Assembly (NCBI RefSeq): GCF_050908995.1
Contig: NC_135124.1
Coordinates: 9,982,001 to 10,046,000, forward strand
DNA: 64,000 nucleotides
From: Andrena cerasifolii
Lineage: Eukaryota > Arthropoda > Insecta > Hymenoptera > Andrenidae
Reading direction: 5' to 3'
Shown here: positions 24,470-37,647 of the stretch, piece by piece
Layout: every line of letters starts with the position of its first letter
Numbering within the stretch: position 1 is the stretch's first letter
Notes under the pieces: model-generated
What the model was told of the DNA's origin: nothing
Seen by the model: only the letters and a program-made list of their open reading frames with translations
Databases searched by the model: none
Translations under genes and position numbers: made by a program

Positions 24470-25067
24470 GGTTCATTCTACGCGAAGTCGGACACTTTTC
24501 GGAGTAACATTTTGGATTTTGGTGCAACTTGGATATGTTGTAGTCTTTAGGGGTGTATAAACATATCTCGAAGGATTTTTCGAAATGTCAAAAATTGTGG
24601 ATGTTACAGCTCTTTGAAATATAGTGTTTACTATTTTTCCAAAAATTATAACTGTTGAACTAATAAACTGATAAAAATGACCTTTTGGGTGCTTACAGTG
24701 CAGATATAAGAGTACCTAGTAAAAATTATTTCACTTAATAAAAACGAATATTTGACCATTTATTTAGTAATTGTTCTAAACAAATGCAATTTTATAGTTG
24801 AAGGTACCTTTTTAGAAATTTAGAAAAAATAGGAGGATAAAGCCCTGTTTTTCCTCTTTATTGACGTGTTTTGTAAAACGTGGACGTTTTAAAATTGGCC
24901 AAATGAAAATTAATTGAATGTAACGCTGCGTGCAATCACACCGGCTCGATTGGTCGCTCGGGTCGTGCGGTACTCGCAGATAACCCCTAAAGACTACAAC
25001 ATATCCAAGTTGCACCAAAATCCGAAATGTTACTCTGCAAAGTGTCCGACTTCGCGTGGAATGAGCC
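24470..25067. mobile_element. MITE with about 85-bp terminal inverted repeats and TTTA flanks (598 bp)
   Basis: 24,470-24,555 and 24,983-25,067 are inverted copies with few mismatches (shared cores ACGCGAAGTCGGACACTTT, TTTTGGTGCAACTTGGATAT, AGTCTTTAGGGGT). TTTA flanks both sides (24,466-24,469 and 25,068-25,071). The interior is AT-rich with no transposase. Confidence 0.85.
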
Positions 25068-26784
25068 TTTAAGTAGTGACATCCCTTAAAAGTGTTACAC
25101 CCCCACTCGCGTTACAAAATGAATCACATTTGACCACCCTCGTCGCTAATGTTCCCGATTCTCGCGGTCTCCTCGCCGAGCCAGATTCTCAGCCGTCCCC
25201 CTTTTCGTTTGCAATTGAAATGAAAAAGGCGACGATGCGACGGCATTAATGAAACGTCAGTCACATTTGCGTATCGCGATACCCAATCCCTTCCTCGCTC
25301 CTATCCAAAGAACAACGAGCGCAGGGGGGTAGCAAAGGTCGCGGTCGGCGGTCACGCGATAAAATAATTAAAAGCGTCCCTGCCCCTCGTTCCACGGGAC
25401 GCGTTGGCGGTGAAAAGGTAATTATTATTCCGTCCGTCGCGGCGGAGGGACGCGAAACAGGGGCGCTGCGCAGGAAGACAAGGAAATGGACAAGTATCCT
25501 GCGTAGAAGCTCGAGAAGTCCTAGACCCTCTAGGGTGATCGTTGAAGACCGCAAGAAAAGTGCCGCTAAAAATCTAATAAAGCGAAAGAAAAAAAAAACA
25601 CTCCGACGAATACGAAACAGTAGGTACGTACAAAACAGTCGAGGAACGTGAAGATGAAAGTATCCAAAGGCGCGGACTCACCCCCCTCTCCGTGGACGGG
25701 GAGAAGAGGCAATCGGCGACAATGAGAGAGTCGCGAAGGAGTCTGAATAAAACCGTCGGGAATGAACGTCAACCGCGAAAAGCACGGGACAAATCCGCGG
25801 AACGGAAAAAGGGGGAGTAGGGACGGGATAACAAGGGAGTCTACGTCGGCCGAAAATTTAGGAAGCCGAATAAACTAGGCAGAAACGCACGGGTCGTGGG
25901 GAGGCCGAGCAGCAGAAAGAAGTGGAGCGCATAAAAACGCAGCGAGGACGAGGATGCCGGGGCGGCAAGGAGAGAAAGGAAAGAAAAGGAAGGGCTTAAT
26001 ATCGTGTAACGTAATTTAAAAGTGTAATTGCTCTTGTCATGCTCGACGCTGAAGAGGAGAGCCACGGGGCGGGAGAGGAGGGGCTGGACAATGGCTCCAA
26101 CCCTGGCGTAGCTACCGGCAGCGTAATAAGTTTTCATGCAAAGCGAACGTGGATTATCCAACCGTGAATGTGCCCGGGAATTATATTTCACGGGAGGAGG
26201 AAGCAGACTGTTACTGTTGCTATCTCCGTCCTTCTGCCTGCAACCCCTTCGCGCGGTCGCCCTTCCATTCCCACCCACACCCCTTCGGAGCGTTTCGTCT
26301 CTGGCTCCACTCTCCCATCCCTCGCGCCTCCGCCTCGGACTTGTCATAAATTACACGGGCAAACCGAGGCCAACGACAGGATTTAGCAGATTCTATAGGA
26401 GCCTGTAACTTTCCGCCCTGTCCCGTTTTGTCCTGCTCCGCGACGTTTCTGGTTTATGCGCGCCCATCCCCGGAGCCGGCCGTCTACAGGTGAGCCAATG
26501 CTACCCGTTGACTGTCGGGGGACGCGATAAATCGCCCAGCTACCCGGCTCAACAGCGATGCTACCCGGCTAGGCAGCTTTTGTTAACTTCGTCCGATGTA
26601 TATATCTTCATTAGAAACCGGTCAGATTTTACCCGAAAGGAGTAAACTTGTTTCGCTCGGATAACACCCGCCGTGGACAGGCGACTGTAACGCCACTTAA
26701 GTTAAACTCGCCTCCCAAAGTGTCTTACCCCACGCGACGCATCGGCGCGAAGCAATATTCTCTGTACCTACCGAGAATCACGTA

Positions 26785-27470
26785 GGGTAGACCGGGTCGA
26801 ATCGGATCACAGTTATTTCGGGTGAATCGGATCACTCTTTATTTTCATTTGAGTATTTTTATGATTATAAATGTGATAATTGTTTATATACAGATGATTA
26901 GTACGTACATAAAAAAAAAGCAATCAGGGATCATGGTGTCCAAAAAAAGGAATCTGTGATAAAAATTAAATTTAGAGAAATGACGAAAAAATAATTAAAT
27001 TAATGGTCTTAAGAAGGTGGTATTGTATTTACTCTGGTAAAAATTTAATTCGTCCACTTTCAGAAGATTATCTGAGAAGAGTGATGCCACGAGAATTGTG
27101 CTGATAGAGGCGGCAAAAAACGGCAATATTCTTCCGATCTGTGTGCTGAGTAGTATCACTTGACTTCACTGTCATTAAATTAGATTTGTTTAAGTTAATT
27201 CTAAAGATTTTGTCATGAAAATTTCAGTCTTTTCAGAAATTGATAGGTTATCCGATTCGCCCCAAGTTTCGGGGCCAATCGAATATTTTTCACTTTTTGT
27301 TTTTTTGTTTGCAGAAAAAACACCTTATCTTTAATTTTATTTTCTATTATTAATCTTAAAGCCAAAGGTGTACTGATCACGAACATATAATAAAAAATTA
27401 GTTTTTTAATGTTTGACTAGTATTTTTTTACCGTCAAACACAAAGTGATCCGATTCGCCCCGGTCTACCC
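26785..27470. mobile_element. TA-flanked MITE with GGGTAGACCGGG ends (686 bp)
   Basis: The left end GGGTAGACCGGGTCGAATCG and the right end, in reverse complement GGGTAGACCGGGGCGAATCG, both run into GATCAC. TA is duplicated at 26,783-26,784 and 27,471-27,472. Additional ATCCGATTCGCCCC-type copies occur inside (about 27,250). AT-rich interior, no coding capacity; Tc1/mariner-like by target. Confidence 0.82.
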
Positions 27471-30400
27471 TACCTACCGTGAAAAATCTCCCCTGCGTCA
27501 TCCATTTTCCCGGTTTCAATCCAGAGACGAAGTGGCGCGGCGGGCCGGGGAATTGAATCGTGGTAACCTGGAACTGGCTCGCGAGCAACAGAGGGATAAA
27601 TCGAACGGGCAGAGGGTCGAGGTCGCCGGGAAAAGGGGTGATAAGCCAGCGGCCAGGCCGAGGCTAAGCAAGTCCCGGGAGTTTAGAGGAGAGACGCCCG
27701 GTAGACGGGCAGGGCGGGCGGACGGACGAGCGAGCAGAACGGGGTTGAAGTAAAGCCGCGAGAATACGGTGAGCGGAGTGAGGAGTCGGATCGCAGTGGG
27801 GTCCGCGTGCGAGGGAGACAGGGTGGGCCGAGGATCCGTGAAGGGACGAGAGGTGAGACATATGAAACGGACATGAACTTTGAGCGGCGCAAGAACAAGC
27901 CTCTTGATGTCGGTGTCGGTGGGGCGCGCTGGTGTGGTGGAGAGTCAGTCTGTTCCGGTGGTGAATCGACGATGGTGTGCTGGTGGAGGAGAACAGAGTG
28001 GAGGGTGGGGTCGAAGGCGGCGGCTCCAGACTGGAGACCCAGGTCGATATCAGCCTCGAGCAAACCAGACATCTACCGACCATTCGCAAAACATTCACCT
28101 CAAGTGTCCCCGGCAATGCCCTTCTCTCTACTACTCGTGCACCCTCAATACGCTGCAGCTCCCTCGCGGTGCAGCCGCGGGGGTGCAGTCGCGCCCTCCG
28201 CCGCCGTCCACCGACCACCCTCCGCCCTCCACTCCCCTAGCTGCACTCTTCCTCTCGGGAGATAACCTCCGGACGGAACTGAAATCGCATTAACGATCGC
28301 TTCACGGGTCACTTGCTCCACGGCTTTTCCTCGTCATTTTCTTTATTTTCCCCGCCGTCCCGTGAGCGGGGATTTAATCGTCGGTCCACCCTACCCTCCG
28401 AGGAGTCACGCCAGTCACGATAATCAAATAACGTCCATTCACGTGCCTGACGGCCGTGTTTGCTCTTTGTCGGAGGAGCATCTTCAATATTTCTCGAGTC
28501 GCCGGAACCGTGATTTTCCAGCAACAGATTCGCGACGGTAATGAGTATCAATCTCTTGTCGCGGATCTGTTGGGGGACAGTGATCGATGCCGGCGAGAAA
28601 ACCGGTGGAACTAGTCGCGTGACAAATCACCTCGTTGCCTTACGCAAATGTAATAACGCTTTTTTACCCGGGACGTGTCGATAAATTCGTATTACCGGCG
28701 TGTTTATTCGCGAATTATGGGTTGACGGGAGCGCTAACACTCGCGTCACTTTCAATTCCCGAGGATTAAATGCGAGGGGATTCTGTTCGCAGAGTTTGGT
28801 TACTTGATACAGACACTTCCAGGGCTGTGTATTAAGAGCTAGGAAAAGTGCGTTTAAATGCTTAGTCCCGCAGGGAAATGTCCGTGTAATTGAGGAGCGA
28901 ATGGGGGTGATTAAACCTAAATAGGGGAAGCAGCTGCTTAGCTTGCACCATTTACCCACGGAGGGTGTTAATATTATTTAAGATAATTTAGCGGGATTTT
29001 GTAAATAGGTCATTTTTACGAATTTAAAATTGTTTCCTTGACCACTGCTGCAGTTGCAGCACTTCTTAGATGGTACATTTAAAGTCTTGGGGAACTTGGA
29101 TGCATTGTACACCAACGAGAAAGCAAGTTGCAGTGCGATAAACGAAGAGAAATTGGCCCAACTTTGTTACGCGTTATAAACATCCATCTACGCTTCTGGA
29201 AATTAGGATTCACACCTGGCGTGGATGGTTGCAACGTTATTGGAGACGATATCCTTTAGTCGCCTTCCGGATATCACGCTCGTCAGGTGGGATTTCCTCG
29301 GTGGAACGAAAGGGGAGAGGCTTGCATCGCGTGAGCAACGAACGGACTGGCGGTCTTATTCATCGTGGTCGCATTAACGTTCATAAACTTTGAGCGTACC
29401 CGATGCCATATTTCAAGTTAATGAGCGCAATAAATTTATACGTCGCGGTAGACTGGCAGGCAGACAGGGAGATTGAACGGCGCGGAGAGGGTGACCCGAC
29501 AGAAGAGAAAAAAAAGAAGGGAAACGAGCGGGCAAGTGGACGGCCGGATAAAGAAAGGAGAAAATCGCGGGAAGAAAATAAGAAGGAGAAACGTGAAAAC
29601 TAACGAACAGAGGACATAGAAATTAAACGACGATGGGGCAACAAGGGAAAGTAATTGGACGTGAAAAAAGGGTTCCAGCACAGCGAGGAGGAGAAATTAT
29701 AAAAGAGAAAATTACGGAACGTAAGAGCACAGGTGAAGTTAAAGTATAAGGAAGTAAGGTGGAAAGACGTGATAGCCAGGGGGTTGGATGTTGTGAAAAT
29801 AAAAGGTGGATGGAAGGAAGTAACGAGTAACAGTAATTGGAAAGGAAAATAAAAACTCCGGCCGGCGAAATGGGGAGAAATTGCGAGTTAAGGAGGACGG
29901 AGAAAGAGGGTGTACATACATACAGGCGACCGATATCCGTTTTTATTAATAGAAATTCAATTTGAACGGAGCAAGCTCGGCAATTCGGAGAGAATCGAAT
30001 TATCCGCGGAATTATCGAGAGTGCACGATATCCGTGCACGACCTCTGTGTGTGTACGCGTAATCTGTAGTCGGGACACGTTTTACACGTCAAGTACAGTT
30101 CGCAGCGACGAGAGTTTCGTCGACGATATTTCCCAGCATGAAAATGTAGCTACCTTAATTCCGTTACTGTCAAACGTCGGGGTAGCTGATGTTGTCTGTT
30201 CGTTAAAACGTTCTGTATCCGAGTAATTTCAACCCCCTTGCTCCCCTGTGCTTTTTTCCTTGATGATGCGCGATGGGATTTAATATACGCGAATTTGAGA
30301 AATCCTTGGATTCGTGGACGAGAAACGGGAGCACAAAGAAGGCTGAAATGTCAAGTCTGTTGAGTCGTAATTTTGTAATTGCAGATATAATAAAATAAAG

Positions 30401-31860
30401 TGGTCACCTTTTCGACAGTGAATTATGTTACAATAATACTATCTTGACCATTGATTTCGAATGGCTGTTCAATTTTATTTCAACCGCAATCTTTCGACTT
30501 CTACTCAAGTAGTCTAACTAACTTTCCTAACAAAGACAGTAGTTGCACAGGAATTTAGTGAGGGCTAAAGAGTTGGAAGAAAGTTTTAATTGTTACTTCT
30601 TAAAAGTATTTACGTAGTTTGTTAATTGGGGTGAACACCAAGAACGCTGTTCACGTTTTTCTTGATAAGAGAATGCCGATCTACGTGCAAAATTTTTTAA
30701 GTAGACTCAAGTACTAGATATGCCACAATGAAAATTGTTTGAAATGAAAGTTGCTCCGATTAATTTCGATTAATAAGGATTACACCCTCCGGTGCCCTTT
30801 CAATATCCCTGCAGAAAGGAATCACGACACAGAGAAGACACGCGACGCCAGTGCAATCAATGATTGAATCTGCGAAGTCGACACACCTCGAATTCGGGTG
30901 TGCGTCCTGGGCTCATTTAATTTAATCTATTCAGCATCGATTAAATGTGTGCCACGGGCACGGTACAAATTGGTTCCCGTCATCCTCGGGGGACAAGCAA
31001 AGTCCTAGGATTCCAGCGAAATTCCGTCGAAGAAATTCCAGAGACACTGGAATAATCTCCCCGGCCGGAGTCTGCAGCCAACAAAGACGCAAACAGACCC
31101 GCTAGGATTCCGCGTTCGCGATGTACTGCACGAACGGTCATAAAATTCCAGCGAACTGTAAGAAAGTCGATCGATTTCTCCGGCGGTGCTCTTCATCCAG
31201 GACCGTTTGCCGATTACAAAAGGGATCCGTCGCGAAATCCACCCCCTCCTCCGGCGCCGACCACCATCCCACCGGTCCTTTTCTCCACGAAAACTTTGTG
31301 GTTCGCCAGTCAGCGACCGGATCCTTTTCCACCGAGACACCGTACAAGATTACTTTCTTTGTACAAGCTCGAAGTTCGTTTCTCCGCCCGATGGCTGCAG
31401 TCGATTACAAAGACCGCTCTTCGAGGCCCCGGCTCTTTTGTGCCGCTGCTTCTCGTCGTTTTAGCCGCGAAAGTCGTGCCTCCCGTTCCCCACCGGTGGC
31501 CATCGGCTCCCTCCGCCTCTGTGTCTCTTCTTTTGCGGGAATTAATCGGCGACGGATGCTCCGGCGTGCTCGATTGGAAATTAAAAATCGTCGAGTCCCT
31601 TAAAGGGCGACTTTGAACCGCGCCTGGAATCCGATGCAGCCGCCAGACGCGGCGCTTCCTGGTGCGCGAGGGGTCGAGTGATATGAAGCCGGCTTAACGT
31701 TGCCTTAATTTCACTTCTCCAGAAATCGTTGCAAGGTACACGAATAGAAGTGCGTTGAAAGAAATCACTAAAAGTGTCGAAGGGACTTATTAAGGGAGTG
31801 TTTTAAAGATTCATCGCGGTGAACGTGGGATCGCGGCTTAAGGCTGACTGAAACAGGTTA

Positions 31861-31969
31861 AAGGTCTAAACACACTTATCAGTTCCGTGAATGAACTGTG
31901 TCGTCGCACACTTATCAGTTCCGTGAATGAACTGTGTCGTCACGGAACTGATAAGTGCGTTTGGACCTT
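31861..31969. mobile_element. Small TA-flanked MITE (109 bp) with an internal 36-bp duplication
   Basis: The ends AAGGTCTAAACACACTTATC and, reverse complemented, AAGGTCCAAACGCACTTATC extend as an inverted repeat of about 30 bp, with TA on both sides (31,859-31,860; 31,970-31,971). Inside, a 36-bp unit (CACACTTATCAGTTCCGTGA and on) is present twice in tandem at 31,871-31,906 and 31,907-31,942, differing at the last base. Confidence 0.85.
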
Positions 31970-32639
31970 TAGGCTTCGATGTAGCGTTGCAGGAGAGCGA
32001 GAGGGCCGATCGTAAATCCGGGATGTTTCGAAAGCCGATCCGAAATGGCTGACGGCGAGTGAAAGGGAGGATGAGGGAAAGAGAGGATGCAAATTCATTA
32101 AAGCAAATTACTTACGCACGGGCTTAAACAAGGTGAGCTCGATGTAATAAAAGGATACTCGCTTACCCTTTGTTAACGTCATGGTGCAACTCGTGCGTTC
32201 GCTTAAGCACTCGCTAATACATCCAGCCGAGACAGAGCCGAGCCATTCGGGCCCGTGGCGGTGATAATGAATAGCGACAACTCCATAAACTAACTCCTCT
32301 CTCCCTCTTCAGGGACAGAGGGAAAGGAGAGAGACAGCGGAACGATGCCGTCGAGTTTGGATGCGGCAATGACGAACACGATGCTGAAGCACGGAACTGT
32401 GAGATTAGAACTGAGCGTTCCAGGAGACTACAATGACTGCACGGAAATGCAATCCCGTCTGAATATGTGTGTTTTGCCGTTGCTTTGGAGCAAGACGACG
32501 AAACGAGCGAGGTCCTGCTGCTTCCAGCGTCGAAAATGTCGGACGTAGAATTTAAACGAGATTTCACGGCTTGAATATCGAGACCACACGATTACACTGT
32601 CTGGGGAGTACATAATGTAATAAGAAGCTTGACTATTTA

Positions 32640-33188
32640 GGTTAGACCAGATCAAGGAATACCGCATCTTTGGGAATTTATTTTAAAGTGACAAAAATAC
32701 AGTTTTCTTTGAATAATATATATTTTTTTTTCAAGTTTTCATTAAAAACAATAACGACGGCCGAGAGTATACCATGACGTGTACGTTATTTCTGATGAAC
32801 AGGTTTCAGAAACAAAATTTTTAGCAATAGGATATTAATCAAAACTAAGTAAGGTGTTTATAGACGTTCAATTTTTACCTTCCATTTTCTGCCACACGAA
32901 CCTGAGCTTTTCGCTTCAAAGTGTAGCTATTTGTTTTATTTCGACCAATCGAAAAAATTAATTTGTTAAAATTTTATTTCAGAAACCTGTTCATTAGAAA
33001 TAACGTGCACCGCCTAGCTTCGACCGCCATATTCGTTTTTAAAAGAAAACTTGAAAAAAAATCGAATATATTAATCAAAGATGTTTCTATCTTCATTGAA
33101 AAATTTCAATTGAAAAAGCTGTTTTTGTCGCTTAGAAGTAAATTTCCAAAGATACGGTATTTCTTGACCCGGTCAAGGCGGTCTAACC
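32640..33188. mobile_element. Palindromic MITE, about 190-bp diverged arms (549 bp)
   Basis: Ends GGTTAGACC and GGTCTAACC. The arms share, in inverted order, AATACCGYATCTTTGG, a TTTTTTTTCAAGTTTTC block and ACGTTATTTCTRATGAACAG. Middle section AT-rich. No clear target duplication. Arms are roughly 75-80% alike by eye. Confidence 0.75.
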
Positions 33189-36100
33189 CCTCACTAAACC
33201 ATAAGTTCTCAAAGACAGTTCTACAGGATTAAGCTAACTATCAAAAAAGTTGTTCAATTTTTTACTAAACAAAATCTCGATTCAAAACGCGAATGACTAG
33301 ACGAGTCCATTAAAATCTCCACGAAGCTAAGACAGAATCTGATTCTACTTTAATTCAAACAATCCCCCTAATTTATCAATAATTTGTCGTCCCCGTCGCC
33401 GTGCCCCGCGGCCCCCCTCTGTTCTCACCGTCAACGTCGTAATTCCCGTGAATTCAAAGCAGAGCTCCCATGGTCTCTGTGCAAAGTTGCTCGAGGAGAG
33501 CGCGAGGGAGCGTGGCTTCGTCGGCGTGGCTGCGGGAAACCGAGAAATCTCTCCGTGCCTCGATGATTCCGCGCGTCGTACACGCAACAATAGGCGGAAA
33601 CGTCGAGCGTTACAAAAGGAGCATCGCGAGGGAGTGAACGCCGGACAGGAACGGGGCCCGGTGGCCCGATAAAGAATCGGTTCTCGAATCAAAGGTTCTC
33701 GGGGAAACGTTGTTGCTCCCTGTCTCCCGCATATGGTGCTCAGATCGCCGATAGTTACGGTGTCTGACCATTGTAATTGGGTATTCGCGAACACGAATGT
33801 CCGTTGCCCGCGCGTACAGATACGATCGATTTGATTTTTCGGCGGCGCATCGGCTTTCGGTCTTTATTCCCGGCCGGCCAGACTCGTTTTAATTGCTTCT
33901 GTTTTGATCGAACGCTCGCCAATGGACACGGGCGCGCGATTAATTGGACGTGGCTCGCGAAAGGAGCGAATAGCGTGGCGAAATGACAGAGGGGGCAACG
34001 TTTGAAGAGAATGTTGCGGCGTATTAAGAACGTGGCTACCGCATGGAAAAGGAGGTACAGGAATTATTGACTCTGTCACTTGAAGCTAGATTCGATCAAC
34101 TTTCACCGCGTGATTACAGATCACCTGCCAGCGAACGAGAGGAATGGACCGGCTCGGTGTCGCTTGCATCCAAAGAATCGTTGGAAAACAAAAGGATAAG
34201 TAGAGCGAAAGATTACACGATAAGCCGTATCCGCGATGCTAACCGAGCGACGTTATCAATCCTCGGCACGCTCGTTACACCCTGCACGCCTATCGGGCAC
34301 CAACGATTCAATTAAATTCGTCATATGCCGCTGACCGATGATAAACGGCCAACGTCTTGGCGAACAGACGAGTCTCGCCGCGATTATGGTAATCCGCTGA
34401 CGTCCCCCGAGTCCCTCCTGATATTTCAGGCCGAACGTTATTCAGGAGCGTCTCGAGGACGGAGTCGAGATGCCTTTTTCCCGGCGGCTGCAGATTTCAC
34501 TTGGCGTGCACCGTTTCCTCTTATTCTTCCTCCGGCTGTGGTCTTCTTCTTCAAATCACGCGACGTCCAGATCCTCGGCAGCCTCGTTGTCCGTGGCTAG
34601 ATAGGGAGGTTTGCATTGCAGATTCGAGAACCGATACAATCTGGCCGGCCTGCTGCCAGAACCGAGCAGACGTCTTGGTTACTCTCAGCGCTACGCGACG
34701 CGAATCCGCCCCAGCCACGAGGAATCGAGGTTTTCTGCATACGTAACGGAAATCGCGATGATCACGGGTCCGCTTTATGGCGTCTACTTGCCGCTGGTTG
34801 CGGACAGCAATGGTCAGTCATTCGAAAATCGCTGAATTCTCGAGTAATTTCAATTGAACACACGTGTCTGTGTAGTCGCTATCGCACGCGAGATTAAGTT
34901 ATGCTGTGATGTTGATTTTGAACGAAACGGGGAATTACGATGATTTATAGTAGGTTTCTATTGAATACGTTCTAATCTTGAAATAGCAGGTCCACTGGAT
35001 ACAGCTTCCTTCGCAATTTGGAGTTTATGATTCTTCTACAGAAAGATGACACATGAAAAGTAAAGGGAAAACAAGGAACGAAATCAAGTTTTAAAATTTT
35101 AGTTCACCATCAAAATACGTTATACATCCCAGAATCATTAAAAATCGACATTCCCTGTTTTTCACGTTGGTGTCTATCAAAGCAGCAGATTGCTTTGCTC
35201 GAAGTTTCGAATCGATGCATCCGTACAGACGTCAAGCGTCGCGCGAAAATCTCTGTGGACGGTGTAAGGTACCGCACGCCAGCGGGCATAAGCAGTTTAC
35301 AGTGTTTACACCCGACATCTTTATCAACGCGCAGCGGACACGCGTAACAATCAGCTGCCCGTGTTAATCGAAAGCCATTAGTCCCCCTCCGGGATGATCG
35401 ATAATTCGGTGGATCGAGGAGAATCGTCACCGACGGACCGACTGTGACCAGGGGGCGGCCGGGTCCCCGATAATTGGCCGATAAAAGCGGTAAACCCGGC
35501 TGTATCGAGATTACATTGTAAGTGCGCCGCTCGGCGCGGCAGATATGCAAATGATTATTAATTACTGGCGCGTCGATCGCCATGTCGTCGAACGGTAGCC
35601 GGCATCGATGGTTTGCGCGACTATGAATTCCTTCACCCGGTCGACCGATGCCGGATGATAAAGTTTAATTAAGGATCGTATTAACGCGCGGCGGATAGAA
35701 ACGCGACGGGGATGGTATAAGCAGCGGCTGAGTGAGCGGTTAGCGAGCAGGTGCACGGATAATTATACGCTTTCCTCCTATATCGTCGCATGCTACCGGA
35801 ATAATTAAGCAAAACTGATGAGGGGCCCCCAGCCACTACACCCTTCCCCTCCCGGCGCCCTTGTCCAGCAGTTTGCTGAATTTTTAATTTGCGCGCCGAT
35901 GCGCCGCCGCGCACCCTCCAAATTAACGTTGTTAATGCTGCCGACCTGCGCGAGCGTATCGCCGAGGCTTATTGGCGCGCCGATGATAATTACGCTCGGT
36001 TAACCGGTTAACTCTCGCTCCGCGGAGTAATCGTTTGTTGACGGGCCTAACTCGCCCTCCCTCTCTCACGCCCTTACCCGCCTACGTTTCACCGCGCTCG

Positions 36101-37647
36101 CTACGTTTTCGTTCTTGTTTCCCAGCGACCGAAGTCTGGCGGAACAATCGTTAGACGCTTCTCACGAATGAATTATTGAAACGATCGAGATAAAGGGAGC
36201 TCCGGGTGAGCCTGAATTTTTCATTACGCGCGTGCATGCATAATTCGGCGATCTTTCAACGATCCGCGCCGCGCCGGTAGCGCGGTCCCTCGAAAGTTTA
36301 ACGACGGGCGTAATAGCGAGAGAGGATCGTTATAAATGACGTGTCGGATCGTTCCTTTCCATCTTCTTTCTCGTACGCTCTGCGTCCAGCGCGTTCCACA
36401 TGCTCGGGATATTACGGAGGTTGCTTTAAGCGGGGGATGTAAAATTGAGGGGGTCCGGGGTTAATCTCTGTAACTGGCAGGGGTATGAAATTTCTAGGGG
36501 CATTTAGGGATTAATTGGTCTCTCGCGTTTGATACGAACACGGTTTAAACGACGCTAAAGTATTGCTAACCTAATTTTAACGAGCCAATGATACGTGTCT
36601 GACCAAATACTGGCCGTTTCTACTCGCGCATTCTGACTGAGGGCGATTGCGGAATGTCAAAGGCTGCGCGCATTTGTAGGAACTCGGGGAATCACTGGCC
36701 ATCGTTCTAATCGCAAATAGCCACTACCAATAAGGCTCGTAAGCAATTGCAAATGGGCAATTAGGAACTCAGATTACACGCGATCTCAAGTCTTCGTAGA
36801 TTACGTCGCTGCTATCGAAGAAGATCGAAGCTTTCCATTTTACCGAGTCCACCATTCACACATCGAGCACGTTGCCCGCGTGACGATTACGTTTCCACGA
36901 GGGAACGACAAATGAACGACCGGTGTTCAACCACTAGTTGTCCCTCTCGAAGCAAATCGTTCATTCCGTGAACTTTCACGGTCGAGCCGACGTGTCGTGG
37001 GATCGTCGGCGAGAAAAATGTTAAAACGCATTCTGCACGAGCGTCGCCGATTCGCCGTGCTTCTTCTACAGTCCTCCGCGCCTCCTCGAGCTCCGCTCCA
37101 CTCTCTCTCTCTCTTCCCGCTCGGCGTTGCATGCACGCGCGCGTTTTCTCAGCATCATCGCTCGTGCAACACCGAGTATTGACTCATTGCGGCGAGGTAC
37201 GCCGGCAGAGGAGATTTCTCCGGTCAGATTACGACAGGGAACATCGCTCGTCGTTTTGCTACACGACCTACGATTTACTCGCGCGACTCCGGCTACGACG
37301 TACGCGCCCCGAAGCGCTCTTTACGAGCCTCGTCCCTTCGATTCAGTCGTCTAGCCGCAAAATACGGCTGGAGATTTATTCGAATCGCGCCTCGTCGCGG
37401 GACGATTTAAATCCCGATTGTTCGTAGATCCTTCAGAGGACCTATCGTTTCCGCGAAGATAGACTCGATGCTTGTGCGAGAGAATGAAACCGAGGGGGTG
37501 GACTATCTGAAGAAATCTGAAGTCTAGTTCCTCGGTTCCTCTACGAAGGACCTAACAGCGGTTCTATCCGCATCCTGGTAATTCAACGAACACGACATAC
37601 GAAAAACCTTCGTGACTACTCTACGGGAAGAATAACAGGAGACATAC

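Larger units (their letters stand above)
14845..37647 (-). other. Presumed intron downstream of the MBD exon (up to the first ratchet point)
   Basis: This follows the exon donor AAG|GTATGT on the minus strand, and no coding exon was recognised before the 3' splice-site-like sequence at 14,845. Most of 15.1-24.4 kb and 27.5-31.7 kb is CpG-rich, non-repetitive DNA with scattered TAATTA/ATTAAT motifs; nothing codes recognisably there. AT-rich islands hold palindromic elements at 24.47-25.07, 26.79-27.47, 31.86-31.97 and 32.64-33.19 kb. Further AT-rich stretches at 18.75-19.35 and 30.3-30.8 kb have no visible boundaries. 27.5-28.3 kb is GC-rich and purine/pyrimidine skewed, with long but unconvincing frames. 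33.4-37.6 kb is CpG-rich and unremarkable. The call as intron is inference from strand and splice signals. Confidence 0.55.

Noticed and set aside
27664..28293. Cluster of long frames on both strands, considered as a first exon or promoter island
   Set aside because: The TCAGTC at 27,948 resembles an initiator, but the downstream element does not fit and no donor or domain could be defended.
34110..34145. Minus-strand CGCTGGCAG|GTGATC considered as a ratchet point
   Set aside because: Short pyrimidine tract and weak donor; no branch motif.
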